Assembly: GCF_029076845.1 (NCBI RefSeq)
Contig: NZ_JARESE010000007.1
Location: 1 to 61,705 of the forward strand
Direction of reading: 5' to 3'
DNA: 61,705 nt
DNA from: Novosphingobium album (ex Liu et al. 2023)
GTDB taxonomy: Bacteria; Pseudomonadota; Alphaproteobacteria; Sphingomonadales; Sphingomonadaceae
The position numbers were made by a program, and so were the translations under genes. The notes beneath the pieces were generated by a model that worked only from the letters and a program-made list of their open reading frames with translations, was not told the DNA's origin and ran no database searches. Positions within the stretch are counted from its first letter, which is position 1; every line of letters starts with the position of its first letter. Below, piece after piece: positions 52,639 to 60,213 of this stretch.

Positions 52639-53340
52639 TCACTTTCCAGGGGCGGTTGTCGGCGTGGGATAGTGCCACGGCTCGCCGCGGCCGAGCGCCG
52701 CGCCATATTGCCGCTCGGCGAAACGCCAGTTCGCGAGCTTGTTCCACCAGGAGGCCAGCCAGGTGGCGCGATCCTGGCGGTAGTCGATGTAGTAGGCGTG
52801 TTCCCACACATCGCATGCCAGAAGCGCCGTCACGCCATCCTCGGCAATCGGGGTTGCCGCATCATGGGTCGAGATCACCTCCAGCTTGTCGTGCTTTGCG
52901 ATCAGCCAGACCCAGCCTGAGCCGAAGTGGCCCGCTCCCTCGGCCGCGAACCGCTGGCCCAGGCCATCGAGACTGCCGAAGGCTGCCGAGATCGCGTCCG
53001 CGAGCGGACCGGAGGGTTGCGATGGCTTCGCGGCCATGCTTTCCCAGAAGAAGCTGTGATTCCAGGCCTGGGCGGCATTGTTGAAGAGGCCCTTTGCCCC
53101 GCTGCGTTGCGCGACGCGAATGATCTCCTCGAGCGTGTGGGCCGTGAAGTTCTGCTCGGCGAGCAGCCGGTTGAGCGTCTCCACGTAGCGTGCGTGATGC
53201 TTGCCATGATGGATTTCCAGGGTTTCCGCCGACAGGACCGGTTCAAGATCCTTCAAGCCATAGGGCAGGGGCGGTAGTGCGAAGACAAGGCTCCCGCTGT
53301 CGAGCTGCGCTCGTGTCTCGTTGGTGCGTGGGTCAGCCAT
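52639..53340 (-). CDS. sod: superoxide dismutase (Fe/Mn)
   Basis: A 233-residue Fe/Mn SOD. Metal ligands: His in LEIHHGKHHARYV, His in AAQAWNHSFFWESM, and Asp plus His in DVWEHAYYIDYRQDRATW. GAGHFGSGWVWLI is the family core. ATG 53340 has GGAG upstream; it overlaps the 2OG oxygenase stop by 8 bp. The N-terminal 25 residues are polar and not a signal peptide, so it is cytosolic. Iron or manganese cannot be told from motifs alone. Confidence 0.93.
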   Translation of the reverse strand: MADPRTNETRAQLDSGSLVFALPPLPYGLKDLEPVLSAETLEIHHGKHHARYVETLNRLLAEQNFTAHTLEEIIRVAQRSGAKGLFNNAAQAWNHSFFWESMAAKPSQPSGPLADAISAAFGSLDGLGQRFAAEGAGHFGSGWVWLIAKHDKLEVISTHDAATPIAEDGVTALLACDVWEHAYYIDYRQDRATWLASWWNKLANWRFAERQYGAALGRGEPWHYPTPTTAPGK

Positions 53341-54154
53341 AGCAGGTCTCCTTGGATGCAAATGAATGGGGCATACGTTCCGGCCGGAACGTGATCACCA
53401 GCGCATCACGCCAGGCTGGCACGCCTTGCTCTCTCGCGGTCACCGCGCTGACGCTGTGCCGCAGCCGCCTATCGTCGAGAACGAGCGCTTGCAGCGGGCG
53501 CTTGAGTGAAAGTTCCGCGACGAACCTGTGCTCCTCTGACAGCATCGTCACGCCGCCCCGGACGTTGCGCCTGCCGATCAGCACCATCAGCACAGCAGTG
53601 ACACCGTCCCGGTGGCGACCTTCGGGCGTCGGTTGACCAGAGCCGTGTGTTGCATCGATCCGAAACTGATGGAGTTCCGCATGCCAGCGATGCTCTGTCC
53701 AGCCCGTGAGGGCGTTGGCAAACTCCTCACCGATCTGTAGCAACCCCCTCGTCAGACCATGGTCGCCAATCACCGTCTCGACGGGGGAGAACCATCGTGC
53801 GATCCCGCCATTCAGCCGGTTGTGCGCGCAGCTCTGGAAATGTGGTTGGTGCGGTTTTCGCGCGATCGTGCCGCCGTTGACCGCAAAGGCCGCAAACCGG
53901 CGGCGGCGATAACGACCGCCATCGCCCATCCAGCAGTCACGGTCGAGGCGATCCCAACTGTCGGCGAACCTTACCCAGTCCGCCAGCGAGGTCGCCACAA
54001 GCGGAGCGCCCCAATCGGCAGGAGAGATGCTCGCATAACCATGGTGCCGAAGATGCTCGACAAACTGACTCGAATGATAGCCGCTCAGGGTTCCGCAGGC
54101 CCGCGTGCCACGGGTGAGGGGAAAGGGTGGTGTCTCCCCGGGCTCAATCCGCAT
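53333..54154 (-). CDS. 2OG-Fe(II) oxygenase family protein
   Basis: A 273-residue protein. The C-terminal half has the 2OG-Fe dioxygenase signature of PF10014: WHAELHQFRIDATHGSGQPTPEGRHRDGV (His and Asp of the iron facial triad), VLIGRRNVRGGVTML and LVLDDRRLRHSVSAV with the distal His. A relation to BsmA/agglutination-type oxygenases is likely. Substrate unknown; biofilm and stress roles are reported for relatives. The start may be ATG 54154 (chosen) or 54178; both overlap the upstream gene. Confidence 0.8.
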   Translation of the reverse strand: MRIEPGETPPFPLTRGTRACGTLSGYHSSQFVEHLRHHGYASISPADWGAPLVATSLADWVRFADSWDRLDRDCWMGDGGRYRRRRFAAFAVNGGTIARKPHQPHFQSCAHNRLNGGIARWFSPVETVIGDHGLTRGLLQIGEEFANALTGWTEHRWHAELHQFRIDATHGSGQPTPEGRHRDGVTAVLMVLIGRRNVRGGVTMLSEEHRFVAELSLKRPLQALVLDDRRLRHSVSAVTAREQGVPAWRDALVITFRPERMPHSFASKETCYG

Positions 54155-54536
54155 GAGATATCTCGGCCAGTCTTGCATCGAGCGCCGCGATGCACAGCGC
54201 AATTGCTTCGATCGGATGGAGGCCGATCCATTCCCCGAGCTCGCCCATGACGATCGGTCCCCGCGGGCCGGTCTCTATCCAGCACCCCTGGGGCACCAGC
54301 GTCGCCGCCGCCCGGCGTGTCGCGGTATAGAGCAGCGCCCGAACATGGCTGCCGTCACCCTGCCGCCAAACGCCGGGGCCAACGGGATTCAGCTGTCGGA
54401 GCGCGGGAAACACAGCCAGCGCGATCCGAGCGTCTATCTCGCGGCTTGGCGCGCCGGCGTCCCGGCATGCAGCGACCGCCTTGTCCAGATGGGTCCGTTC
54501 GCTGCCGGCGACTTCCAAGACACGGACCGGGCTCAT
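54144..54536 (-). CDS. hypothetical protein
   Basis: A 130-residue protein (MSPVRVLEVAGSERTHLDKAVAACRDAGAPSREIDARIALAVFPALRQLNPVG...). It has a helical N-terminal half and a GEWIGLHPIEAIALCIAALDARLAEI C-terminal helix. No family recognised. ATG 54536 overlaps the carbonic anhydrase stop (ATGA). Its position inside a tightly packed stress operon suggests it is a true gene. Confidence 0.65.
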   Translation of the reverse strand: MSPVRVLEVAGSERTHLDKAVAACRDAGAPSREIDARIALAVFPALRQLNPVGPGVWRQGDGSHVRALLYTATRRAAATLVPQGCWIETGPRGPIVMGELGEWIGLHPIEAIALCIAALDARLAEISHAD

Positions 54537-55210
54537 CTCGCAACTGCCGCGGCGCTGACCATCGGTGCGTCGGACAGCCTGCCGCTTACAGGGGCACAGA
54601 CAGGCTGCAGCAAGCCGTCCCCGATCGCGTAGACCCAGCCGTGAAGCGTCAGGGACGCGCGCCGCTCCCATGCCTGCATGACGAGCGGATTGACGGCGAG
54701 TGCCGTCACCTGAGCCAGGATATTGCGTTCACAGAGACAATCGGCGTCGGTCTCCTGCGCGTTGCCGCCCGCGCGATGAAGCGCGCGAACCGGCGCCAGC
54801 CACGCGCCGATTGCATCCTCTCTATCCTGGGTCATCGCGGACTGAATGCCGCCACATCCATAGTGGCCGACGACGATGATATGCTCGACCCTCAGGACAT
54901 CGACCGCGAATTGCAGCGCCGCCAGGAAGTTCGGATCCGCCGCGCTCGCAAGGTTCGCGACATTGCGGTGGACGAACATCTCGCCCGGATCGAGGTCGAC
55001 GATCTCCGTCGCAGGCACCCGGCTGTCCGAACAGCCGATCCAGAAGTAGCGCGGACGCTGCTGTCCGACCAGTCGCTTGAAGAAGCCGGGGTCGCCGACG
55101 GTTTTTGCTTCGGCCCATGCGCGGTTGCGGGTGAACAGCGAGGCGAGGCCGGTATCGCCTCGCTCGGCAATGGCGGCCTGTCTCTCGCCGTTTTCCCCGG
55201 GCTGTGTCAT
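54533..55210 (-). CDS. beta-carbonic anhydrase
   Basis: A 225-residue enzyme for CO2 hydration. Zinc-site motifs: FWIGCSDSRVPATEI (Cys, Asp-Arg pair) and VGHYGCGGIQSA (His, Cys). N-terminal about 25 residues are a polar extension. The start ATG 55210 overlaps the peroxiredoxin stop (TAATG). Its place between oxidative stress genes is notable: bicarbonate affects metal-catalysed peroxide chemistry, but a link is inferred only. Confidence 0.93.
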   Translation of the reverse strand: MTQPGENGERQAAIAERGDTGLASLFTRNRAWAEAKTVGDPGFFKRLVGQQRPRYFWIGCSDSRVPATEIVDLDPGEMFVHRNVANLASAADPNFLAALQFAVDVLRVEHIIVVGHYGCGGIQSAMTQDREDAIGAWLAPVRALHRAGGNAQETDADCLCERNILAQVTALAVNPLVMQAWERRASLTLHGWVYAIGDGLLQPVCAPVSGRLSDAPMVSAAAVAR

Positions 55211-55848
55211 TATGCGGAAGCCTGAAGGTCGACCACCCGCAAATAGGGTTTGAGCGTCTTGTAGCCTTGCGGGAACTGTCTCGAGGCCTCTTCGTCCGAC
55301 AGTTTCGGCGAGATCACCACGGGTTCGCCGGGCGTCCAGTTGACCGGGGTGGCGATGCTGCGGGCATCGGTCAACTGGAGGCTGTCGATCGCGCGGAGAA
55401 TTTCGGCGAAGTTCCGCCCCGTCGAGGGCGGGTAGGTGAGAATCAGACGAACCTTGCGCGCCGGATCGATGACGAAGACCGAGCGCACCGTGACCGTGGG
55501 ATCACTCTCGGGATGGATCATATCGTAAAGCGTCGAGACCCTGCCATCGGGATCCGCGATCATCGGGAAGTCGAGCTTGGCGCCCTGGGTCTCTTCAATA
55601 TCGAGCTCCCATTTGTGATGTGCTTCGACCGGGTCCACCGAAAGCCCGATCGGCTTCACGTTGCGCTTGTCCCATTCCGGTCGAAGCTTGGCCACTTCGC
55701 CAAGCTCGGTGGTGCAGACCGGGGTGAAGTTCTTGGGATGGCTGAACAAGACACCCCAGCTTCCATCGAGCCAGTCGTGGAAGTTGATACGACCGTGCGT
55801 GCTGTCCTGTTCGAAATCGGGGGCGATCTGCCCGAGTTGAATGGTCAT
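55210..55848 (-). CDS. peroxiredoxin (1-Cys, Prx6-type)
   Basis: A 212-residue peroxiredoxin: GQIAPDFEQDSTHG, active site VLFSHPKNFTPVCTTEL (peroxidatic Cys about residue 47), and the Prx6 C-terminal domain LRAIDSLQLTDARSIATPVNWTPGEPVVISPKLSDEEA. It lacks a resolving Cys. ATG 55848 is the start. It heads a six-gene operon, and a motif shared with the LysR gene lies about 55-70 bp upstream. Confidence 0.93.
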   Translation of the reverse strand: MTIQLGQIAPDFEQDSTHGRINFHDWLDGSWGVLFSHPKNFTPVCTTELGEVAKLRPEWDKRNVKPIGLSVDPVEAHHKWELDIEETQGAKLDFPMIADPDGRVSTLYDMIHPESDPTVTVRSVFVIDPARKVRLILTYPPSTGRNFAEILRAIDSLQLTDARSIATPVNWTPGEPVVISPKLSDEEASRQFPQGYKTLKPYLRVVDLQASA

Positions 55849-55899
55849 GGGAGTTCCTTCATGCTGCGCCATCAATGTGGGGCAGCAAGGTTCATCAAA

Positions 55900-55918
55900 C
55901 AAACGAATGTTATGAATG
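55900..55918 (-). promoter_or_regulatory. motif shared with the LysR promoter
   Basis: CAAACGAATGTTATGAATG, 52 bp upstream of the peroxiredoxin start. It aligns with 56639-56658 at 16 of 20 positions with one gap. Plausible LysR-type site. Confidence 0.45.
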
Positions 55919-55944
55919 CTTGTCGGCAAAATAATTGTTTTATG

Positions 55945-56139
55945 TCAGGGTGTGTCCCGCGGCGTCAGCCGGGCAATCGTGAAGATCGCTATGGGCATGG
56001 CGATCAGCACCATGGCGTTGCCGTCCTCCTCGCTGACGAGTCCATTGCGATTGAGCAGCCACACGAAGAGGCGGATCGTCGCGAGAGCCATGCCGGTCGC
56101 AAATATAAGATAAAGACCGGAAGACGGCGGCTTTGGCAT
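55945..56139 (-). CDS. small membrane protein
   Basis: A 64-residue protein with two hydrophobic segments (GLYLIFATGMALATIRLFVWLL and NAMVLIAMPIAIFTIARL) and a polar loop NRNGLVSEEDG. ATG 56139 selected because the preceding residues of the frame are low-complexity. It resembles small two-helix proteins in stress operons but no family is recognised. It is followed by the regulatory region of the peroxiredoxin operon. Confidence 0.55.
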   Translation of the reverse strand: MPKPPSSGLYLIFATGMALATIRLFVWLLNRNGLVSEEDGNAMVLIAMPIAIFTIARLTPRDTP

Positions 56140-56171
56140 GCGTTGCCGCGGGTCATCGTCTTCGTTCGACC

Positions 56172-56540
56172 TCACGGTTTTTTGGGCCGCGAGGAAGGCG
56201 ATTTCCGCTTTACGCCGGCTTCTTCGTCCGTTTGTGGACTTTCGTGAGGCGGCCACACCGCAATGAAATCGAGCGGGGGCGGCACTTCCGTCCGGCGGTT
56301 GTGCGCATTGCGATGGGTCTGCCGCTCCATGTCCATCGCCAGGAGAACGCCGACGCATACCGCCACCACGAAGATCATGATGGCAAGGATCGCCTCGCTG
56401 CTGATCATCCCGGAATCGTGAAAGGCGTAGAGCATGGCGCCGACGCCGAGAACGATCAGGCCAAGCGCCAGGCCGACCTTCCAGAAATCGGTCTTCGACG
56501 GTGCCGGTGGCTCCGGGCGGATTGGTCCCAGCGGCTTCAT
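56172..56540 (-). CDS. membrane protein of unknown function
   Basis: A 122-residue protein with two hydrophobic segments (WKVGLALGLIVLGVGAMLYAF and ILAIMIFVVAVCVGVLLAM) and a polar C-terminal tail rich in Pro, Arg and Lys. Start ATG 56540. It is 32 bp from the next small membrane protein gene downstream and probably cotranscribed with it. Confidence 0.6.
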   Translation of the reverse strand: MKPLGPIRPEPPAPSKTDFWKVGLALGLIVLGVGAMLYAFHDSGMISSEAILAIMIFVVAVCVGVLLAMDMERQTHRNAHNRRTEVPPPLDFIAVWPPHESPQTDEEAGVKRKSPSSRPKKP

Positions 56541-56638
56541 GTCACGATCGGCCCATTATCCGGGCCCGAGGTCAATGATGGCTCGACCATGCGGTCCCTC
56601 CTTGTGCGTAGAGCATCCACCCGTTATTATCCAGCAAG

Positions 56639-56658
56639 CAAATGAATATTATTGGATG
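56639..56658 (+). promoter_or_regulatory. motif shared with the peroxiredoxin promoter
   Basis: CAAATGAATATTATTGGATG, 22 bp before the LysR start. A/T-rich with partial dyad (ATGAATATTAT). Consistent with an autoregulatory LysR site also used at 55900. Confidence 0.45.
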
Positions 56659-56680
56659 TTGAGCGTAAGGAATTTGAGGA

Positions 56681-57529
56681 ATGGACATCAGCGTCGCACG
56701 CACGTTCCTGGAGGTCGTCAAGACCGGCAGCTTCGTCAGTGCGGCCGCCAACCTCAATTTGACCCAGACCGCGGTCAGCGCCCGGATCCGCGTGCTTGAA
56801 GATCAGCTCGATCGTCCCGTCTTCATCCGCAACAAGGCAGGTGCGAAGCTCACCCCGGCCGGCGATCAGTTCTTTCGCTTCGCGACGACGCTAGTCCAGG
56901 TCTGGGACCGGGCGAGGCGCGCTGTCGCCTTGCCGCCGGGGCGCGAGACGGTGGTGACGGTCGGCGCCGAACTCAGTCTCTGGAGCCCGCTGCTGCGGCA
57001 CTGGCTGCTGTGGATGCGCCGCGAGTGCCCCGAGATCGCCGTCAGCACCCAGATCGATACGTCCGAACGGCTCATGGAACAGGTTCAGGACGGCGCGCTC
57101 GACGTTGCCGTGCTCTATGCAGCGCCGAGCCGGCCGGGTGTCATCGCCGAGCTGCTGTTCGAGGAGAAGCTCGTTCTCATCAGGACGACACCGACCAACA
57201 AGCCACTCGCTCCTGAGGACCATGTCCAGATCGATTGGGGTGAGGAATTCGCCGCAAGCTACCATGCCGCTTTCCCGGACCAGCCCAATGCGGTGGTTTC
57301 GATCGGCTATGGGCCGCTTGCCCTCGACTATATCCTCGCGACCGGAGGCAGCGGCTATTTCCGCAAGGGGTTCGTCCGCTCCTATCTCGAGGAGGGGCGT
57401 CTCGCCCTCGTTCCGGGGAGTCCTGAGTTTTCCTACTCGGCCTACGTCGTCCATTCGACGAAGGCCGATGCAGGCGTGATGGACCGCATTCGCGCCGGCC
57501 TCAGGGCGGCGGCTGCGATCTCGGCATGA
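56681..57529 (+). CDS. LysR family transcriptional regulator
   Basis: A 282-residue regulator. The N-terminal HTH (DISVARTFLEVVKTGSFVSAAANLNLTQTAVSARIRVLEDQLDRPVFIRN) is typical; the effector domain (about 90-280) has the LysR substrate fold with LLFEEKLVLIRTTPTN. It is divergent from the membrane protein genes and from the peroxiredoxin operon, with a shared motif in front of both. Effector unknown; there is no obvious Cys pair as in OxyR. Confidence 0.9.
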   Translation: MDISVARTFLEVVKTGSFVSAAANLNLTQTAVSARIRVLEDQLDRPVFIRNKAGAKLTPAGDQFFRFATTLVQVWDRARRAVALPPGRETVVTVGAELSLWSPLLRHWLLWMRRECPEIAVSTQIDTSERLMEQVQDGALDVAVLYAAPSRPGVIAELLFEEKLVLIRTTPTNKPLAPEDHVQIDWGEEFAASYHAAFPDQPNAVVSIGYGPLALDYILATGGSGYFRKGFVRSYLEEGRLALVPGSPEFSYSAYVVHSTKADAGVMDRIRAGLRAAAAISA

Positions 57530-58023
57530 CGAACGAGCCGTCCTCGCCGGTCTGCTACGCTGGGGACGCGGACGATGTCTATATGGGCTATGCGTCGCGG
57601 GACGAGATCCTCGCGAGCCTCAACGCGCTGCTGGAGGCCGAGCGGGCCGGTGCGCGCGTGGCGCTGGCGAGCGCCAGAGCCAAGGGCGACTCCGCCTATC
57701 GCGAACTGATGCTGGCGGTGCGCGCCGACGAGGCGCGCTGGTGCGCGATGCTCTCGCGGCAGATCAAAAGGCTCGGCGGCACCCCGTCGCGCAAGACCGG
57801 CAGCTTCCACGCCAAGGCGCTGGCCATTGCCGACCGCTTCGACCGACTCGCCTTTCTCAACCGAGGGCAGGCCTGGGTCGTGAGGCAACTCGAAACCTTG
57901 ATGCCCCGCGTGCGCGACGACGCCTTGCATGCCGATCTGGCGGAGATGCTGGAAAGCCATCGCGGCAATATCGACCGTGCATCTGCGGTTCTGGAGGCAA
58001 ATCCGGCCTCAGAGCGGGAATGA
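57526..58023 (+). CDS. ferritin-like helical protein (DUF6306-like)
   Basis: A 165-residue, mostly helical protein (YMGYASRDEILASLNALLEAERAGARVALASARAKGDSAYRELMLAVRADEARWCAMLSRQIKRLGG...). Glu and His residues spaced along four helices (LEAERAG, RADEARW, FHAKAL, LESHRGN) suggest a ferritin-like bundle as in DUF6306/YciE-type proteins; metal binding is inferred. It overlaps the LysR gene by 4 bp (ATGA), so it is probably in that operon. Confidence 0.6.
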   Translation: MTNEPSSPVCYAGDADDVYMGYASRDEILASLNALLEAERAGARVALASARAKGDSAYRELMLAVRADEARWCAMLSRQIKRLGGTPSRKTGSFHAKALAIADRFDRLAFLNRGQAWVVRQLETLMPRVRDDALHADLAEMLESHRGNIDRASAVLEANPASERE

Positions 58024-58112
58024 GCATCCGCAAATGGCAATGCTCGAACAGCCAATCGGCGCAAATTGCCAACCGCCTTGAGCGCCGCGCGGCGAGACGC
58101 TATAGAGCATTT

Positions 58113-58128
58113 AGAATGCATGTATTCT
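58113..58128. promoter_or_regulatory. near-palindromic operator before hemA
   Basis: AGAATGCATGTATTCT, imperfect 16-nt palindrome 37 bp upstream of the hemA start. It has the A/T-rich ATGCAT/ATGTATT half-site style of NsrR and related Rrf2 sites. Confidence 0.4.
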
Positions 58129-58164
58129 CGCGATCAGCGAGATAGGCTATCCGGACGTTTGCCC

Positions 58165-59439
58165 ATGACCGCATCGAACACCGCGACACCCAGGCTTGCC
58201 GAAGCACCTCCTCCCGGTTGGCAGTCGCGATATGATGCGATCTTTGATGCCGCCCTGGCAAAGCTTCACGGCGAGGGCCGCTACAGGGTCTTCATCGATA
58301 TCCTGCGGAACAAGGGATCGTTTCCCGACGCCCGCTGCTTTGCCGGTCATAACGGACCCAAGCCGATCACGGTCTGGTGCTCAAACGATTATCTCTCGAT
58401 GGGGCAGCATCCCAAAGTCATCGCCGCCATGGAAGCGGCCCTCCATGACGTCGGCGCTGGATCGGGCGGGACGCGCAATATCGGTGGCAACACCCACTAT
58501 CATATCGACCTCGAGGCCGAGCTCGCCGATCTCCACGGCAAGGAGGGAGCACTCCTCTTTACCTCGGGCTACATCTCGAACGAAGCGACGCTGTCGACGC
58601 TCGCGAAAGTCCTGCCAGGCTGCGTCATCTTCTCCGACGCGCTCAACCACGCGAGCATGATCGCGGGCATTCGCACCTCCGGATGCGAGAAGAAGGTCTG
58701 GCGCCACAACGATCTCGAGCATCTGGAACAGCTCCTCGCCGAGACCGACCCGTCGCTCCCCAAGCTGATCGCGTTTGAAAGCGTTTATTCGATGGACGGG
58801 GATATCGCCCCCATTCACGCTATCTGCGATCTCGCCGAGAAATATCATGCGCTCACCTATCTCGACGAAGTGCATGCCGTCGGCATGTACGGTCCCCGCG
58901 GCGGAGGGATTTCGGACCGGGAGGACGCCGCAAGGCGCCTCACCGTCATCGAGGGCACACTGGCCAAGGCCATCGGCGTGATGGGCGGTTATATCGCGGC
59001 GGACCGCCGTGTGATCGACGTGATCCGCAGCTACGCGCCCGGCTTCATCTTCACGACCTCCCTCTCTCCCGTGCTCGTCGCCGGCGCCCTCGCGAGCATC
59101 CGCCACCTCAAATCGTCAAATGTGGAGCGCGACGGGCAACAGGCCGCCGCGGCCATGCTCAAGCGTCTGTTCGCCGAGGCCGGGTTGCCGGTGATGTCGT
59201 CGAGCACGCATATCGTCCCGCTCATGGTCGGCGATCCGGTCAAGGCCAAACATGTCAGCGACATCCTGCTCGCCGAGTATGGCGTCTATGTGCAGCCGAT
59301 CAACTATCCGACCGTCCCCCGAGGAACCGAACGGCTTCGTTTCACACCCGGTCCGACCCACAGTCCCGCGATGATGCGGGAACTCACGAATGCGTTGACG
59401 GAAATCTGGCAGCGACTGGACATGCCTTTGGCCGCCTGA
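58165..59439 (+). CDS. hemA: 5-aminolevulinate synthase
   Basis: A 424-residue PLP enzyme that condenses glycine with succinyl-CoA, the first step of haem synthesis in alphaproteobacteria (C4 pathway). Motifs: [76 protein letters not shown] and the PLP-Lys region [14 protein letters not shown]. Length is normal. ATG 58165. A second hemA copy is likely elsewhere in the genome; this one sits with haem-dependent NO and O2 genes. Confidence 0.95.
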   Translation: MTASNTATPRLAEAPPPGWQSRYDAIFDAALAKLHGEGRYRVFIDILRNKGSFPDARCFAGHNGPKPITVWCSNDYLSMGQHPKVIAAMEAALHDVGAGSGGTRNIGGNTHYHIDLEAELADLHGKEGALLFTSGYISNEATLSTLAKVLPGCVIFSDALNHASMIAGIRTSGCEKKVWRHNDLEHLEQLLAETDPSLPKLIAFESVYSMDGDIAPIHAICDLAEKYHALTYLDEVHAVGMYGPRGGGISDREDAARRLTVIEGTLAKAIGVMGGYIAADRRVIDVIRSYAPGFIFTTSLSPVLVAGALASIRHLKSSNVERDGQQAAAAMLKRLFAEAGLPVMSSSTHIVPLMVGDPVKAKHVSDILLAEYGVYVQPINYPTVPRGTERLRFTPGPTHSPAMMRELTNALTEIWQRLDMPLAA

Positions 59440-59494
59440 CGCCAAAATCGGGTTTCCAGCCCAAGGTTTTCAGCTCCGCTGCAAGTCCTGGTCC

Positions 59495-59944
59495 TCAGGA
59501 CGTCCCGATACCAAGCGGGGATTCTCGGTTAAGCAGGCGGCGCATTGTGTCCTTGTCCGTCAGGAGATCGGCGACGGTATAGGAATCGAAAACCGCCATC
59601 ATCGCGCGCATCCCCTCGGCGAGGACGCCGGTAAGCCCGCACGCCGGGGACAGAGTGCAGCCCGAACAATCGGCGAGTTGGAATCCTTCCTCGGTCTTGC
59701 GCACGACCTCGCCAACGGTAATGGCATTGGCCGGCCGGGCTAGGCGCATACCTCCTGCGCGTCCGCGCACCGTCTCGATGAAGCCATCGTGGGCCAGCGC
59801 ATTGACGACCTTCATGAGATGGTTGTGGGATACGTCGTATGTACGGGAGATCTCGCCGATCGAGCAAAGGCGATCGTCGTGCAGCGCCAGATGGATCAGA
59901 ACCCTGAGCGAATAGTCCGTGTAGCGCGTGAGCCGCACATACAT
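59495..59944 (-). CDS. nsrR: Rrf2 family NO-sensing repressor
   Basis: A 149-residue Rrf2 protein. The N-terminal winged HTH (MYVRLTRYTDYSLRVLIHLA, GEISRTYDVSHNHLMKVVNAL, GGMRLARPANAITVGEVVRKTE) is followed by the iron-sulfur cluster motif C93-x2-C96-x5-C102 in ADCSGCTLSPACGL. This is the NsrR pattern. NsrR represses NO-response genes until NO attacks its cluster. It is divergent from the multicopper oxidase gene across 270 bp. Confidence 0.9.
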   Translation of the reverse strand: MYVRLTRYTDYSLRVLIHLALHDDRLCSIGEISRTYDVSHNHLMKVVNALAHDGFIETVRGRAGGMRLARPANAITVGEVVRKTEEGFQLADCSGCTLSPACGLTGVLAEGMRAMMAVFDSYTVADLLTDKDTMRRLLNRESPLGIGTS

Positions 59945-60122
59945 CTCCTGCGATGACGTCGATTGACCAATATACCTGTATCAGGAAGACATGTTAAGGG
60001 GATAATCTTGGCGATAGGTTGCCCCTCGCACGCATAGCTTCATTTGAATTCCTTACGTGCATGCTCGAGATGGCCGATGCGGTCTTCGTGCGTCCGTGAC
60101 CCTGCGCAGCTTTCCAACAAAA

Positions 60123-60143
60123 ATTGTGTTCGAACGACACAAT
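60123..60143. promoter_or_regulatory. inverted repeat upstream of multicopper oxidase
   Basis: ATTGTGT (60123-60129) and ACACAAT (60137-60143) form a perfect 7-bp dyad around TCGAACG, about 70 bp upstream of the multicopper oxidase. Not the NsrR or FNR/Dnr consensus (TTGAT-N4-ATCAA). It suggests a second regulator. Confidence 0.45.
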
Positions 60144-60193
60144 CTATTTCGTTGGTCAATGATCCGCCCTTCGATTACGAATCATTCGACTAT

Positions 60194-60203
60194 AATACAT
60201 CTT
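60194..60203 (-). promoter_or_regulatory. NsrR half-site upstream of multicopper oxidase
   Basis: On the plus strand AATACATCTT, the exact NsrR consensus half-site (AAGATGTATT on the minus strand), 11 bp before the first start codon. The second half is not conserved. The same core, AATGCATCT then ATAG, occurs before the haemoglobin operon. Confidence 0.5.
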
Positions 60204-60213
60204 ATAGGAAAGC

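Noticed and set aside
59945..60010. Autoregulatory NsrR site in the nsrR leader (ATATACCTGTAT region)
   Set aside because: Similarity to the consensus is low, so no site is called although autoregulation is plausible.
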